The notes under the pieces were generated by a model. It saw only the letters and a list, made by a program, of their open reading frames with translations. It did not search any database and was not told where the DNA came from. From NCBI GenBank assembly GCA_021779735.1, contig JAJYAC010000007.1, positions 1 to 57,269 of the forward strand: DNA of 57,269 nt, given 5' to 3'. Below, in pieces: positions 1 through 9,500 of the stretch. This DNA comes from Actinomycetes bacterium. Lineage in GTDB: Bacteria > Actinomycetota > Acidimicrobiia > Acidimicrobiales > RAAP-2. How positions within the stretch are numbered: position 1 is the first letter of the stretch; every line of letters begins with the position of its first letter. The translations under genes were made by a program, and so were the position numbers.

Positions 1-1377
1 CGGCTGCTGCGCTCCGGAATTCGTGACGTGCGAGCCGGGACGTTCCACCGTGCCGCGATGTCCATCGTGAATCAGTACCGCGAGGACCACCACTTGCGCC
101 CCCTGGTCATCGAGCCCCAGCGCCGCCGCCTCGTGACGGCCCTGGTTGCCCAGCTGCGCGAGCAGGGTGAGTCCATCGAGGACTGGCAGATACCGCGATT
201 CGAGCAAGAGATCGGATGGGCGCTGAGCCAGGGATACCACGGCGCGACCTACGCCAAGAACGCGCGACGCCAGCGCCGCGAACCCCCGCTGCCGCTCTCG
301 CACTTCGCCGACGCGCTGGACCGCTACGTGGGGCTCTGTCGCAGTCGCGGCGTGCTCGACTTTGATCTACTCATCGGCGAGGCCATCACCCTGTTGCGAG
401 ACGAGCCCGCGGTACTGGCGGCGTTTCGCCACCGCACACGCTCGATCTCGGTCGATGAGACCCAAGACATGAATCCCCTGCAGTTCACGCTGCTGCGCCA
501 GATGGCCGGGGACGATCCGGACCTGTTTTGCGTGGGCGATCCCAACCAGTCCATCTACGGATTCAACGGGGCCGCGCCGCGACTCATTGAAGAGATCCTG
601 CGCACGTGGCCCGACACCGTCGTATTGGACCTGACCCGTAACCACCGCTCGACCGCCAACATCGTCGAAGTCGCCAATACCCTCCTCGAGGCGGGCGCCA
701 CGGGCATCGAGCCGGCCAAGGATGATGGCGACGTACCCATGGTGCGTCGCTACGACACCGATGACGACGAAGCCAATCACGTCGCCGCCTGGCTCGCGGC
801 CACGCACCGTGCCCAGAGTCCCTGGCGTTCGATGGCGGTGCTCGCTCGCACGAACGCCCAGCTCGACTCGCTCGGCGCCCACCTGGAGGCGGCGTCGATT
901 CCCTACCGGCGCGGCGGCGTCGAGAACGCGCCGGCGTCGGACCTGATGGGTGGCGAGCGACGACTCGGTGACGACGACGAGAACGCCGTCACCCTCTCCA
1001 CCATCCACCGTGCCAAAGGTCTCGAATTTCGCCACGTCGCCGCGATTGGCTGGGCCGAGGGCCTCTTGCCCCACTACAGCGCTACGAGCACCGACGAGCT
1101 GGCCGAGGAGAGACGTCTCGCCTACGTCGCCCTCACGAGAGCCGAGGAGTCCCTGCTCATCACCTGGAGTCGCGGCCGCAACGACCCGCGCTACCCGGAC
1201 CGAGCCCCGTCTCGCTTCCTCGCGCCCGTGGAGGCCGCCATCGCCTCGATCACACGTCGCAACGCGCCCCTCTCGGGCGAGGCGAGGCGCGCGCGCCTGG
1301 CCGCGATTCGCGCCGAACTCGAAGCCTCGCCCGCACTAGCGTGGCCTGACGATGGACCCCACGACGCTGCGCGCTGA
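1..1377 (+). CDS. UvrD/Rep-family superfamily 1 DNA helicase, C-terminal part (5' cut by window)
   Basis: The reading frame is open through the first base, so the N-terminus with Walker A lies outside the window. What remains carries the later SF1 motifs in order: Walker B-like VDETQDMNP, motif III GDPNQSIYGFNGA, motif V TIHRAKGLEF and motif VI RRLAYVALTRA. It therefore encodes an ATP-dependent 3'-5' DNA translocase of the UvrD/PcrA/UvrD2 group, acting in repair or replication restart. The 3' end overlaps the next gene by 26 bp in another frame, so the two are probably co-transcribed. The visible part ends soon after motif VI, with no HRDC or nuclease domain. Whether it is PcrA-, UvrD2- or AdnA-like cannot be decided from this fragment. 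Confidence 0.9.
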   Translation, partial: RLLRSGIRDVRAGTFHRAAMSIVNQYREDHHLRPLVIEPQRRRLVTALVAQLREQGESIEDWQIPRFEQEIGWALSQGYHGATYAKNARRQRREPPLPLSHFADALDRYVGLCRSRGVLDFDLLIGEAITLLRDEPAVLAAFRHRTRSISVDETQDMNPLQFTLLRQMAGDDPDLFCVGDPNQSIYGFNGAAPRLIEEILRTWPDTVVLDLTRNHRSTANIVEVANTLLEAGATGIEPAKDDGDVPMVRRYDTDDDEANHVAAWLAATHRAQSPWRSMAVLARTNAQLDSLGAHLEAASIPYRRGGVENAPASDLMGGERRLGDDDENAVTLSTIHRAKGLEFRHVAAIGWAEGLLPHYSATSTDELAEERRLAYVALTRAEESLLITWSRGRNDPRYPDRAPSRFLAPVEAAIASITRRNAPLSGEARRARLAAIRAELEASPALAWPDDGPHDAAR

Positions 1378-2746
1378 ACTTCTCGAGATCGTCGGCGCCC
1401 ACCAGGTCACCTTCTCGCCCGCGCATCGCGATGACGACCTGCACGATGAGTCACTGCATCGAGTGAGCCGCGAACCCTTCGCGGTGGTGCGACCGCTGCA
1501 CACCGCCCAAGTGTCCGCGCTGTGCGCCTTCGCGACGCGTCACAACCTGGCCGTCACCGCGCGCGGATCGGGCACCGGACTCTCGGGCGGGGCGACACCC
1601 GTAAGCGGGGGCCTCGTCATCTGCTTTGACCACATGAACAACCTCATCTCACTTGACCTCGAAGACCACGTGGCCGTGGTGCAGCCGGGCATCACCTTGC
1701 GCGAGCTCAACGAGCTTCTCGAGAGCAGCGGTCTGCGCTACCCGGTACACCCCGGCGAGCTCTCGGGCTCCCTCGGCGGCAACGTCAACACCAACGCCGG
1801 CGGCATGCGCGCCGTGCGCCACGGCGTCACGCGTCGACACGTCCTCGGCCTCGAGGTCGTCCTCGCCGACGGCACCGTCGTGCGCACCGGAGCACCGGTG
1901 GTCAAGAACTCCTCGGGCTACGACCTCACCCAGGTGATCGTGGGCAGCGAGGGGACGCTGGCACTCGTCACCGAAGTGACTCTCGCGCTCTCGCCGCGCT
2001 TCGCCCACGGGGCGACCGTGCTGGTTCCCTTCGCCGACCTGGCTCACGTGACCGCGGTGGTGCCACGTCTCATCGCGGCCGGACTGCAGCCCTCGATGCT
2101 TGAGTACATCGACCTCATCACCATGGGCGCGATTACCGGCGCGACGGGAATGGACCTCGGCGTTGACCCCCAGGTCGCCTCGCGCACCTCGGCCTACCTC
2201 GTCATCGTCTTGGAAACGCGTACCGACGTCCAGCTCGATCGCGACGTCGCCGATCTCGCCCTCCAACTCGACGAGGCGGGAGCGCTGGACGTCTACGTCC
2301 TCAACGCGAACGTGGCGGCTCGACTGATTGAGGCGCGCGAACGCGTCTTCTGGGTCTCCAAGGCGGCCGGCGCCAACGACATCGTTGACGTCGTCGTCCC
2401 GCGATCGAAAGTCACGCGACTGCTCGCCGACGTGGCAGTGCTCGCCGAGCGCTACGGCGCCTTCATTCCCGGCTGCGGCCACGTGGGCGACGGGAACGTT
2501 CACCTCTCGGTGTATCTCGCCGACGACGACGCTCGGGCGGCCCTTCTGGGCGAGCTCTACCGGCTGGGTCTGGACCTCGGCGGACAGATCTCGGGTGAAC
2601 ACGGGCTGGGCCGAGACAAGGCGGCCCACTACCGCACCCTCACCGATCCCGAGCTCCTGGCGCTCCAGCGGCGCGTCAAGGAGGCGTTCGACCCCGCGCA
2701 CCTGCTCAATCCCTACCGACACCTCGACGAGCGAGACCTGCCGTGA
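1352..2746 (+). CDS. FAD-linked oxidase, GlcD / D-lactate dehydrogenase family
   Basis: A 464-aa PCMH-type flavoprotein. The N-terminal FAD-binding domain (about residues 35-215) contains the glycine-rich TARGSGTGLSGG and the GSLGGNVNTNAGG/VVKNSSGYDL segments that hold the FAD pyrophosphate. The C-terminal oxidase domain has the GCGHVGDGNVHL and SGEHGLGRDKA motifs of the GlcD/Dld family. It would oxidise a 2-hydroxy acid (glycolate, D-lactate or similar) in the cytoplasm or at the membrane face. No GlcE or GlcF gene is adjacent, so the electron acceptor is unknown. The ATG lies inside the preceding helicase gene and the stop overlaps the next start as GTGA, which implies translational coupling with the TPP enzyme downstream. 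Confidence 0.88.
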   Translation: MDPTTLRAELLEIVGAHQVTFSPAHRDDDLHDESLHRVSREPFAVVRPLHTAQVSALCAFATRHNLAVTARGSGTGLSGGATPVSGGLVICFDHMNNLISLDLEDHVAVVQPGITLRELNELLESSGLRYPVHPGELSGSLGGNVNTNAGGMRAVRHGVTRRHVLGLEVVLADGTVVRTGAPVVKNSSGYDLTQVIVGSEGTLALVTEVTLALSPRFAHGATVLVPFADLAHVTAVVPRLIAAGLQPSMLEYIDLITMGAITGATGMDLGVDPQVASRTSAYLVIVLETRTDVQLDRDVADLALQLDEAGALDVYVLNANVAARLIEARERVFWVSKAAGANDIVDVVVPRSKVTRLLADVAVLAERYGAFIPGCGHVGDGNVHLSVYLADDDARAALLGELYRLGLDLGGQISGEHGLGRDKAAHYRTLTDPELLALQRRVKEAFDPAHLLNPYRHLDERDLP

Positions 2747-4284
2747 ACGGCGCGGACGCGTTGTTGGCGACGCTCTCGGCCAACGGTGTCACGATCTGCT
2801 TCGCCAACCCCGGCACCTCGGAGATGCACTTCGTGGCCGGACTCGACCAGAGTGATGTGCGTGCGGTGCTCTGCCTCTTTGAGGGAGTGGCCACGGGAGC
2901 GGCTGACGGCTACGCGCGCGTGACGGGTCAACCCGCCGCGACCCTCTTGCACCTCGGACCCGGTCTGGGCAACGGGTGGGCCAACCTTCACAACGCCCGC
3001 CGGGCGCACTCGCCGATCGTCAACATCGTCGGGGACCACGCGACGTACCACGCCGCCCTCGACGCGCCGCTGCAGAGCGACATCGGCGCGGTCGCCTCCG
3101 CCCTCAACGGCTGGTTCCGACGGGTCGAGCGCTCCGTCGACGTGGCCGCGGACGCCGCCGCGGCGATCGCGGGCGCGATCGGCCCACCGGGGCGCGTCGC
3201 GACCCTCGTCCTGGCGGCCGACGCGTCGTGGGACGAGGTGAGCGCCCCGCCCGCGTGGCCCCGGGCGCGCGCGAGCGCGCCGGCGGCCCCCGACGCCGAG
3301 ACGATTACGCGCGTGGCCGGCGCGCTCGGCCCCGACGCCGCCCTTCTCGTGGGAGGACGCTTAGACGCTGACACCCTGGCCCTGGCCGCGCGCGTGTGTC
3401 GCGCGCGCGGGGCGCGTCTGATGATGGAGACGTTTCCCGCGCTCGTAGAGCGCGGCGCCGGCGTCGTCGAAGCCGAGCGGGTGATCTACCTCAGCGAGTT
3501 CGCCATCCACCAGTTCGCGAGCGTGCGCACGCTCGTTCTCGTGGGTGCGAGCGAGCCCGTGGGCTTCTTCGCCTACCCGCACGTGCCCAGTCGCCTCCTG
3601 AACGAGGAGTGCGAGGTGCTCCAACTCGTCGCCCCGGGCGTCGCAGCGACGTCGGCGCTCGCTCGCCTCGCCGACGAACTGGACGCGCCCGACATTGAAG
3701 TCAGCGTCGGCGACGTGCCCGCTCGCCCGCGCGGCGAGCTGAGCGCACGAACCTTCGCCGACGCCGTGGCGGCCACGATGCCCGAGGGACTTATCGTGGC
3801 CGACGAGTCCAACACCAGCGGCGTGCACCTCTTCGAGGCCACCCGTTTCGCGCCGCGCCACCGCTGGATGACACTCACGGGTGGCGCCATTGGCTACGGG
3901 CTGCCGGTGGCGGTGGGGGCGGCGGTGGCCAGCGGCTCACGGGTGCTCGCTCTTGAGAGCGACGGCTCTCTCATGTACACCCCCCAGGCCCTGTGGACGA
4001 TGGCCCGCGAGAACCTCGACGTCACCGTGGTCGCCTTGGCCAACGGGCGCTACGCCATCCTCGATCTCGAGCGCCAGCGCGTGGGCGCGGTGCTCGCCGG
4101 CGCGCCGAGCGAACAGCTCTTCGACCTCGACCGTCCGCGACTCGACCTCGCGGCGCTCGCGCGCGCTCAGGGCGTACCCGCGGTCACCGTCACGAGTGCC
4201 GAGGCGCTGTGCGACGCGCTCGAGGACTCCTACGCCCGCCGCGGACCCTCCTTCATCGAGGTGCGCCTAGCGCCTGCCTTCTAG
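2743..4284 (+). CDS. Thiamine-diphosphate-dependent enzyme, IlvX-like acetolactate synthase large-subunit homologue
   Basis: A 513-aa protein with the three-domain plan of the acetolactate synthase/benzoylformate decarboxylase family. The catalytic glutamate lies in FEGVATGAADGYAR near residue 50, and the C-terminal TPP/Mg domain around residues 375-450. The metal motif reads S-D-G-S instead of the usual GDGS, followed by ALANGRYAIL where NN is common; this resembles the IlvX-type branch rather than canonical IlvB. No small regulatory subunit is adjacent. The GTG start overlaps the previous stop (GTGA), so it is coupled to the GlcD-like oxidase; the pair may process a 2-hydroxy/2-keto acid, which is inference. 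Its stop shares CTAG with convergent xthA. Confidence 0.85.
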   Translation: MNGADALLATLSANGVTICFANPGTSEMHFVAGLDQSDVRAVLCLFEGVATGAADGYARVTGQPAATLLHLGPGLGNGWANLHNARRAHSPIVNIVGDHATYHAALDAPLQSDIGAVASALNGWFRRVERSVDVAADAAAAIAGAIGPPGRVATLVLAADASWDEVSAPPAWPRARASAPAAPDAETITRVAGALGPDAALLVGGRLDADTLALAARVCRARGARLMMETFPALVERGAGVVEAERVIYLSEFAIHQFASVRTLVLVGASEPVGFFAYPHVPSRLLNEECEVLQLVAPGVAATSALARLADELDAPDIEVSVGDVPARPRGELSARTFADAVAATMPEGLIVADESNTSGVHLFEATRFAPRHRWMTLTGGAIGYGLPVAVGAAVASGSRVLALESDGSLMYTPQALWTMARENLDVTVVALANGRYAILDLERQRVGAVLAGAPSEQLFDLDRPRLDLAALARAQGVPAVTVTSAEALCDALEDSYARRGPSFIEVRLAPAF

Positions 4285-5033
4285 GCGATCTCGACCACGA
4301 CCGGCGCGTGGTCCGAGGGCTTCTCGCCCTTTCGGGCCGTGCGATCGACGTAGCTCGCGCTGGCCCGCTGGGCCAACGCCTCGTCAAGATAGAGCAGGTC
4401 GATACGCAGACCCCAGCCGCGGTGAAAGGCGCCGTGGCGATAGTCCCACCACGAGTAGATGACCTCCTCGGGGTGCAGTCGACGCGTGATGTCCACCAGT
4501 CCCGTCGCCTCGAGCGCCGCCAGGGCGTCACGCTCCGGCGCCGAGACGTGCGTCGCGCCCACGAAGGCCGCCGGGTCGTAGCAGTCGAGATCGGCGGGCG
4601 CGACGTTGAAGTCGCCGCCGACGATCGTGGGCGCGTCGCGCACGGCGAGAAGGGTGGCGAGGGAGGCGAGCCAGCGCAACTTGTAGAGGTAGTGGTCGTC
4701 GTCGAGAGCGCGGCCGTTGGGCACGTAGCACGAGTGCACGCGCACCCCCGCGCAGGTGGCGCCCATGTAGCGAGCCTCGGGGTCATCGTCACCAAAACCT
4801 CGCGCAACGTCGACCAGGCCCACCCGCGACACGATGGCGACACCATTCCACTGACCCTGGCCGTAGTGGGCGCTCTCGTAGCCGAGCTCCGCGAACGCGT
4901 CGAAGGGGAACTTCGCGTCGGTCATCTTGGTCTCTTGGAGCAAGAGGACGTCCGGCTCGTTCGCCTCGATCCACTGCGCTACGCGCGCGTAACGCGCGGT
5001 GAGCGAATTGACGTTCCAGGTGGCGAGCTTCAC
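4281..5033 (-). CDS. xthA: Exodeoxyribonuclease III
   Basis: A 250-aa Mg-dependent AP endonuclease/3'-5' exonuclease of base excision repair (exonuclease-endonuclease-phosphatase fold). Visible motifs are LATWNVNSL at the N-terminus, LLLQETK with the metal-binding Glu, GGDFNVAP, and the C-terminal SDHAPV with the catalytic Asp-His. I place the start at the GTG that overlaps the fabZ stop as GTGA: the LATWNV strand begins there, and the roughly 37 extra residues of a longer frame are shadow sequence. It is the last gene of the kgd-NYN-fabZ-xthA operon. Confidence 0.93.
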   Translation of the reverse strand: MKLATWNVNSLTARYARVAQWIEANEPDVLLLQETKMTDAKFPFDAFAELGYESAHYGQGQWNGVAIVSRVGLVDVARGFGDDDPEARYMGATCAGVRVHSCYVPNGRALDDDHYLYKLRWLASLATLLAVRDAPTIVGGDFNVAPADLDCYDPAAFVGATHVSAPERDALAALEATGLVDITRRLHPEEVIYSWWDYRHGAFHRGWGLRIDLLYLDEALAQRASASYVDRTARKGEKPSDHAPVVVEIA

Positions 5034-5461
5034 GACGCGTCGGCGAGGATGAACATGATGTCGGCTTGCACGCAGAGCTCGCCGTCGCGCGTCGCCGTGC
5101 CGTGGCCCTTGCCCCCGCGCGCCGAGAGCTGGGTCATCTCGCACTCGAGAACGAGAGTGTCACCGGGTAGGACCTGGCGGCGAAAGCGCGCACGCTCGAC
5201 GCCACCAAAGAGGGGCAGCCGTCCGGCGTAGTGATCGTCGGCGAGCACCGCCACAGCCCCGCACTGGGCGATGGACTCGAGCATCAAGACGCCCGGGGTC
5301 GTGGGCCGACCCGGAAAGTGACCGGGGAAGAACCACTCGTCGCCCCGCAGGTGCCAGCGAGCGCTCGCGCGCTTGCCGGGCTCGATGGCAATCATGGCGT
5401 CGAGCAGCAAGAAGGGTGGCCGGTGGGGCAACCAGAACGCGGGATCCAGTGACAAGCTCAC
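5030..5461 (-). CDS. fabZ: 3-hydroxyacyl-ACP dehydratase, FabZ/FabA-like hot-dog fold
   Basis: A 143-aa hot-dog protein. LPHRPPFLLLD near the N-terminus and FPGHFPGRPTTPGVLMLESIAQ-type segment at about residues 45-66 carry the catalytic His and Glu of FabZ dehydratases. It would dehydrate 3-hydroxyacyl-ACP in type II fatty acid synthesis. The GTG start overlaps the preceding stop by 4 nt and the gene overlaps xthA by 4 nt, so it is translated as part of one mRNA. No other fab gene lies nearby, so a more specialised acyl thioester substrate remains possible. Confidence 0.88.
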   Translation of the reverse strand: MSLSLDPAFWLPHRPPFLLLDAMIAIEPGKRASARWHLRGDEWFFPGHFPGRPTTPGVLMLESIAQCGAVAVLADDHYAGRLPLFGGVERARFRRQVLPGDTLVLECEMTQLSARGGKGHGTATRDGELCVQADIMFILADAS

Positions 5462-6516
5462 AGCAGCGACAGCTCCGCGATGCGCCTCTCGTCGTCCACG
5501 GTGACCAGGCGAAAGGTCACCCGATCCCCCCGCGAGAGGACGTCACGCGCGCGCGCGGGCGCGGGCGAGCCCAGCAGCGTCGTCGGGGCGTAGCACTCAA
5601 CGTGTCCGTCGCCCTTGGTCGCCACGCGAATGACCGCCCCGTGGGAGGTAAAGGCCGTCACCTCACCTTCAACGCGAGCGCCGACCTTGTAGGTGGCACG
5701 AAATTGGGCGAAGCTCGCCTCGGGGTTGACCGGTTGGCGCCCTCGGCGAAGGGCCGGCGTCGGGGGGGCCGCCTCCGTCGCCTTCTCCACGGGGGCGGCC
5801 TTGGCTGGCCGCTTCGCCGCACGCTTGGCCGGCGCTGGCGCGATCGCCGCCACGGGGGCGGCCTTCTTCGCGGCTCGCGGCGCACGCTCGACGGGGCTCT
5901 TCTCGGGCGCGGCCCTCTCGGGGGCCCCGGACTTGGCCGTCTTGGCCACTTTCTTGGCCACCTTGGCGGGCGCCTTGAGCGCGCGCTTGGCGGGGGCCTT
6001 CTTCACGGGCGTCAGTGTTGTGCCGATGGTGGGCTGGAGCCCGCCGGGCAACTCGACGGCGAGCTTCTTCACCGCACGCGGCTTCTTGAGGCTGCGCACC
6101 GGTAGGCGAGGCGTGAAGACCCAGCCCACCATGGGCACCGGCTTTCCCCCGATGAGCCGACCCACGTCAAAGAGCCAGGGATACTCATCGTGAAACTCCT
6201 GGAAGGAGTCATTGCTCAGTACGACGGCGTTGATGCGATCGGCGATCTTCAAGATGAACGCGTCTCCGCGACCGATGGCGCCGGCCGGCGGCGTCACGAT
6301 GCGCCCGGCCAGTTCCAGCTCTTTGAATCGCGACCGCTCACTCACCTCGACGCGGTGCGAGAAGCTGGCGTCGGTCACCACGATGATCTCCGCCGTGGGA
6401 TTCTCATCGATGAACGCGGCGAGGGCGGCGTCGAGCTGGGCGAGGCTGGGCAGAGTGCGCCCCTCGGTGGCGAGGTTGGATCCGTCGACGACGACGAGAG
6501 GACGAGCGCGCGCCAT
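5458..6516 (-). CDS. NYN/PIN-like ribonuclease domain fused through a basic linker to an S1 RNA-binding domain
   Basis: A 352-aa three-part protein. Residues 1-135 form a PIN-like nuclease of the NYN/Zc3h12a (Regnase) type with the expected acidic residues: D11 in VVVDGSN, D49 in VVTDAS, D85 in GRGDAFIL and D103 in VVLSNDSF. Residues about 145-265 are a low-complexity Lys/Ala/Pro linker resembling histone H1 tails. Residues about 275-352 are an S1-type OB fold (VGARVEGEVTAF...GAVIRV). By family knowledge the first domain cleaves single-stranded RNA; the linker and S1 domain would tether it to RNA or ribosomes. Its ATG overlaps the kgd stop by one base and its stop overlaps fabZ (GTGA). The substrate is unknown. 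Confidence 0.8.
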   Translation of the reverse strand: MARARPLVVVDGSNLATEGRTLPSLAQLDAALAAFIDENPTAEIIVVTDASFSHRVEVSERSRFKELELAGRIVTPPAGAIGRGDAFILKIADRINAVVLSNDSFQEFHDEYPWLFDVGRLIGGKPVPMVGWVFTPRLPVRSLKKPRAVKKLAVELPGGLQPTIGTTLTPVKKAPAKRALKAPAKVAKKVAKTAKSGAPERAAPEKSPVERAPRAAKKAAPVAAIAPAPAKRAAKRPAKAAPVEKATEAAPPTPALRRGRQPVNPEASFAQFRATYKVGARVEGEVTAFTSHGAVIRVATKGDGHVECYAPTTLLGSPAPARARDVLSRGDRVTFRLVTVDDERRIAELSLL

Positions 6517-9500
6517 CAGCCGATCGCCCTCTTCAAGAGGTCCGCTTGCTCTGCGGCGTGCACGAGCGAACTACCCGTCGCCGGACTCGCCGACTCGGCG
6601 CGCGCGACGTGGCGCACGGTCATGTCGCGCAGCTGGGCGTGGACCTGGTGGTGGACAAAGGGCCAGGCGCCCATGTTGGTGGGCTCTTCTTGGAGCCAGA
6701 CCACCTCGTTGAGGGCGGGGTAACTCGCGAACACGCGGTCGAGATCCTCCTGGGGCCAGGGGTAGATCTGCTCGACGCGAACGACGGCGACGTGGCTCGC
6801 GCCAATCTCGTCGCGGTGCGCGATGGCTTCGTGGGCAATCTTGCCCGTCGCCAGCACCACGCGCGTCACGGCCTCGTGCGCACCGGCCTCATCCAAGACC
6901 CTCTCGAAGCGACCGGACTCGAAGTCGCGTAGGGGTGAGCGCACGGCCGCCGCGCGCAACATCGACTTCGGCGTAAAGACAATGAGCGGCGTCACGTGCT
7001 CGCGGCGAACCTGACTGCGCAGCAGGTGGAAGTACTGCGCGGCGCTGGTGGGCTGGGCGACGCGCAAGTTGTTGCGCGCGCACAATGACAAGAAGCGCTC
7101 GAGACGTCCGCTCGAGTGCTCGGGCCCCTGTCCCTCGTACCCGTGGGGCAAGAGCATGACGAGACTCGACAACTGCCCCCACTTGTCTTCGGCCGCGACG
7201 AGGAAGTTGTCAATGATGATCTCCGCGCCGTTGACGAAGTCGCCGAATTGGGCCTCCCAGGCCACCAGCGTGTTCTTCGCCTCCACCGAGTAGCCGTACT
7301 CAAAGCCCAGGGCCGCGTACTCGCTCAGTAGCGAGTCGCGCACCGTGAAGAAGCCCGACGCGCCCTCGAGGTGACTGAGCGGCACGTGGGTCGAACCGTT
7401 GTCGTAGTCAAAGAGCGCGGCGTGACGGTGCGAGAACGTTCCGCGCCGCGAGTCTTGGCCCATGAGGCGCACGTTGGCGCCCTCTAAGACGAGCGAGCCA
7501 AACGCGAGCGCCTCACCCAGCGCCCAGTCGACCTCACCGGCCTCCAGAGCGCTGGCGCGCGCGGCGAACTGGCGGGCGAGCTTGGGGTGGATGACGAAGC
7601 CTTCGGGGGCCGACATCGTGGCGCGGGCCACGTTGAGCAGCACGTCGCGGGCCACGCCGGTAGACGGCGCGGCGACGTCGGCCGGAATCTCGGCCAACGG
7701 CACCCCCTCGAGGGTGGGCACGGGAATCGTACGCACCTCGTCGAGCACGCTCTGCAGTCGGGCGTTGAACTCATCGAGAGCGGCTTCGGCCTCTTCGAGC
7801 GAGATGTCACCGCGGCGCACGAGCGTCTCGGTGTAACTCTTTCGCACCGAGCGCATCTGGTCGATGATCTTGTACATCAGGGGCTGGGTGTAACTGGGGT
7901 CATCGCCCTCGTTGTGCCCGTGGCGCCGGTAACACACAATGTCGAGCACGACGTCGCGATGAAAGGTCTCGCGGTAGTCAAAGGCCAGTTGAGCCGCGCG
8001 CGCGCACGCCTCGGGGTCGTCGCCGTTGACGTGCAAGATCGGCGCCTGGATCATCTTGGCCACGTCGGTGGGATAGAAGCTCGAGCGAGCCGAATCCGGC
8101 GCGGTGGTGAAGCCCACCTGGTTGTTGATCACGATGTGAATCGCCCCACCGACGCGATAGCCCGAGAGCTGGGACAGGTTGAGCGTCTCCGCCACCACTC
8201 CCTGGCCCGCGAAGGCCGCGTCGCCGTGAATCAAGATGGGCAGGTACGGGAATCGACCCGAGGGCAACGCGGTCGACGAACCGTCATCGGGCGCGAGAAC
8301 AAGGTCTTGCTTGGCCCGCACGACGCCCTCGACGACCGGGCTCACAGCTTCGAGGTGCGAGGGATTCGACGCCATTGACACGGCGATGCTCGCGCCCGAG
8401 GCACTCGTGAAGTTGCCGCGAGCTCCCTTGTGGTACTTCACGTCGCCACTGCCCTGGACGCTTTCGGGATCGAGGTTGCCCTCGAACTCAGAGAAGATGT
8501 CGCTGTAGGACTTGCCCACGACGTTGGCGAGGACGTTGAGACGTCCCCGGTGGGCCATGCCGATGACCGCCTCGCGAATCTCCTCTCGGGCCGCGGCGTC
8601 GAGGATGGTGTGCAGGGCGACGATGGTTGACTCCCCGCCCTCGAGCCCGAAGCGCTTCTGGCCGACGTAACGCGAGTGGAGGAATCGTTCGAACACTTCG
8701 GCCTCGTTGAGCGCCGACAGAATCCGGTGTTGCTCCTCGCGCGTGGTGCTGACACTGATTCCCTCCACGCGCTCTTGGATCCAACGCTTCTGGACCGGGT
8801 CCATGATGTGGCCGTACTCGATGCCGATCGTCCGGCAGTACGCGTCGCGCAGGATCGAGAGGATTTGGGCAAGGGTCGCCTCACGTTTGCCGGCGAGACC
8901 CGCCACGACGAAGCTGCGCGATAGATCCCACATCGTCAGGCCGTAGGTGTCGATCTCGAGTTCGGGGTGAAGGGGAGGCGGGTCCACGTGAAGAGGGTCA
9001 AGGTGCGCGTAGAGGTGGCCGCGCACGCGGTACATGTTGATCAGTTCTTGAACACGAATGTGCTTAAGCGTGCGCTCGTCGCTGTCGTCGAGGCCCGGGT
9101 TGTGGTCCGGAGCCCAGTGGGTCGGCTCGTAGGGTACGCCCAGGGAGGAAAAGACCTCATCGTAGAAACCGTGCCCACCAGTGAGGCACTCCGCCACGTA
9201 CTTGAGAAACAGTCCCGACTCCGCGCCCTGGATGATGCGGTGGTCGTACGTCGAGGTCAACGACATCACCTTGCCCACGCCCAGCTCGGCGAGCGCGCGC
9301 GGATCGGCGGCCTCAAAGCCGGCGGGCCAGTTCAGCGCCCCCACGCCAATGATCGCGCCTTGACCCGCCATCAGCCGCGGCACGGACTGCACGGTGCCCA
9401 GGGTGCCCGGATTGGTCAGTGACACACTCGCCCCGACAAAGTCGTCCGCGCCGAAGGTGCCGGCGTGCACCTTGCGCACCAGATCTTCGTAGGCCATTAG

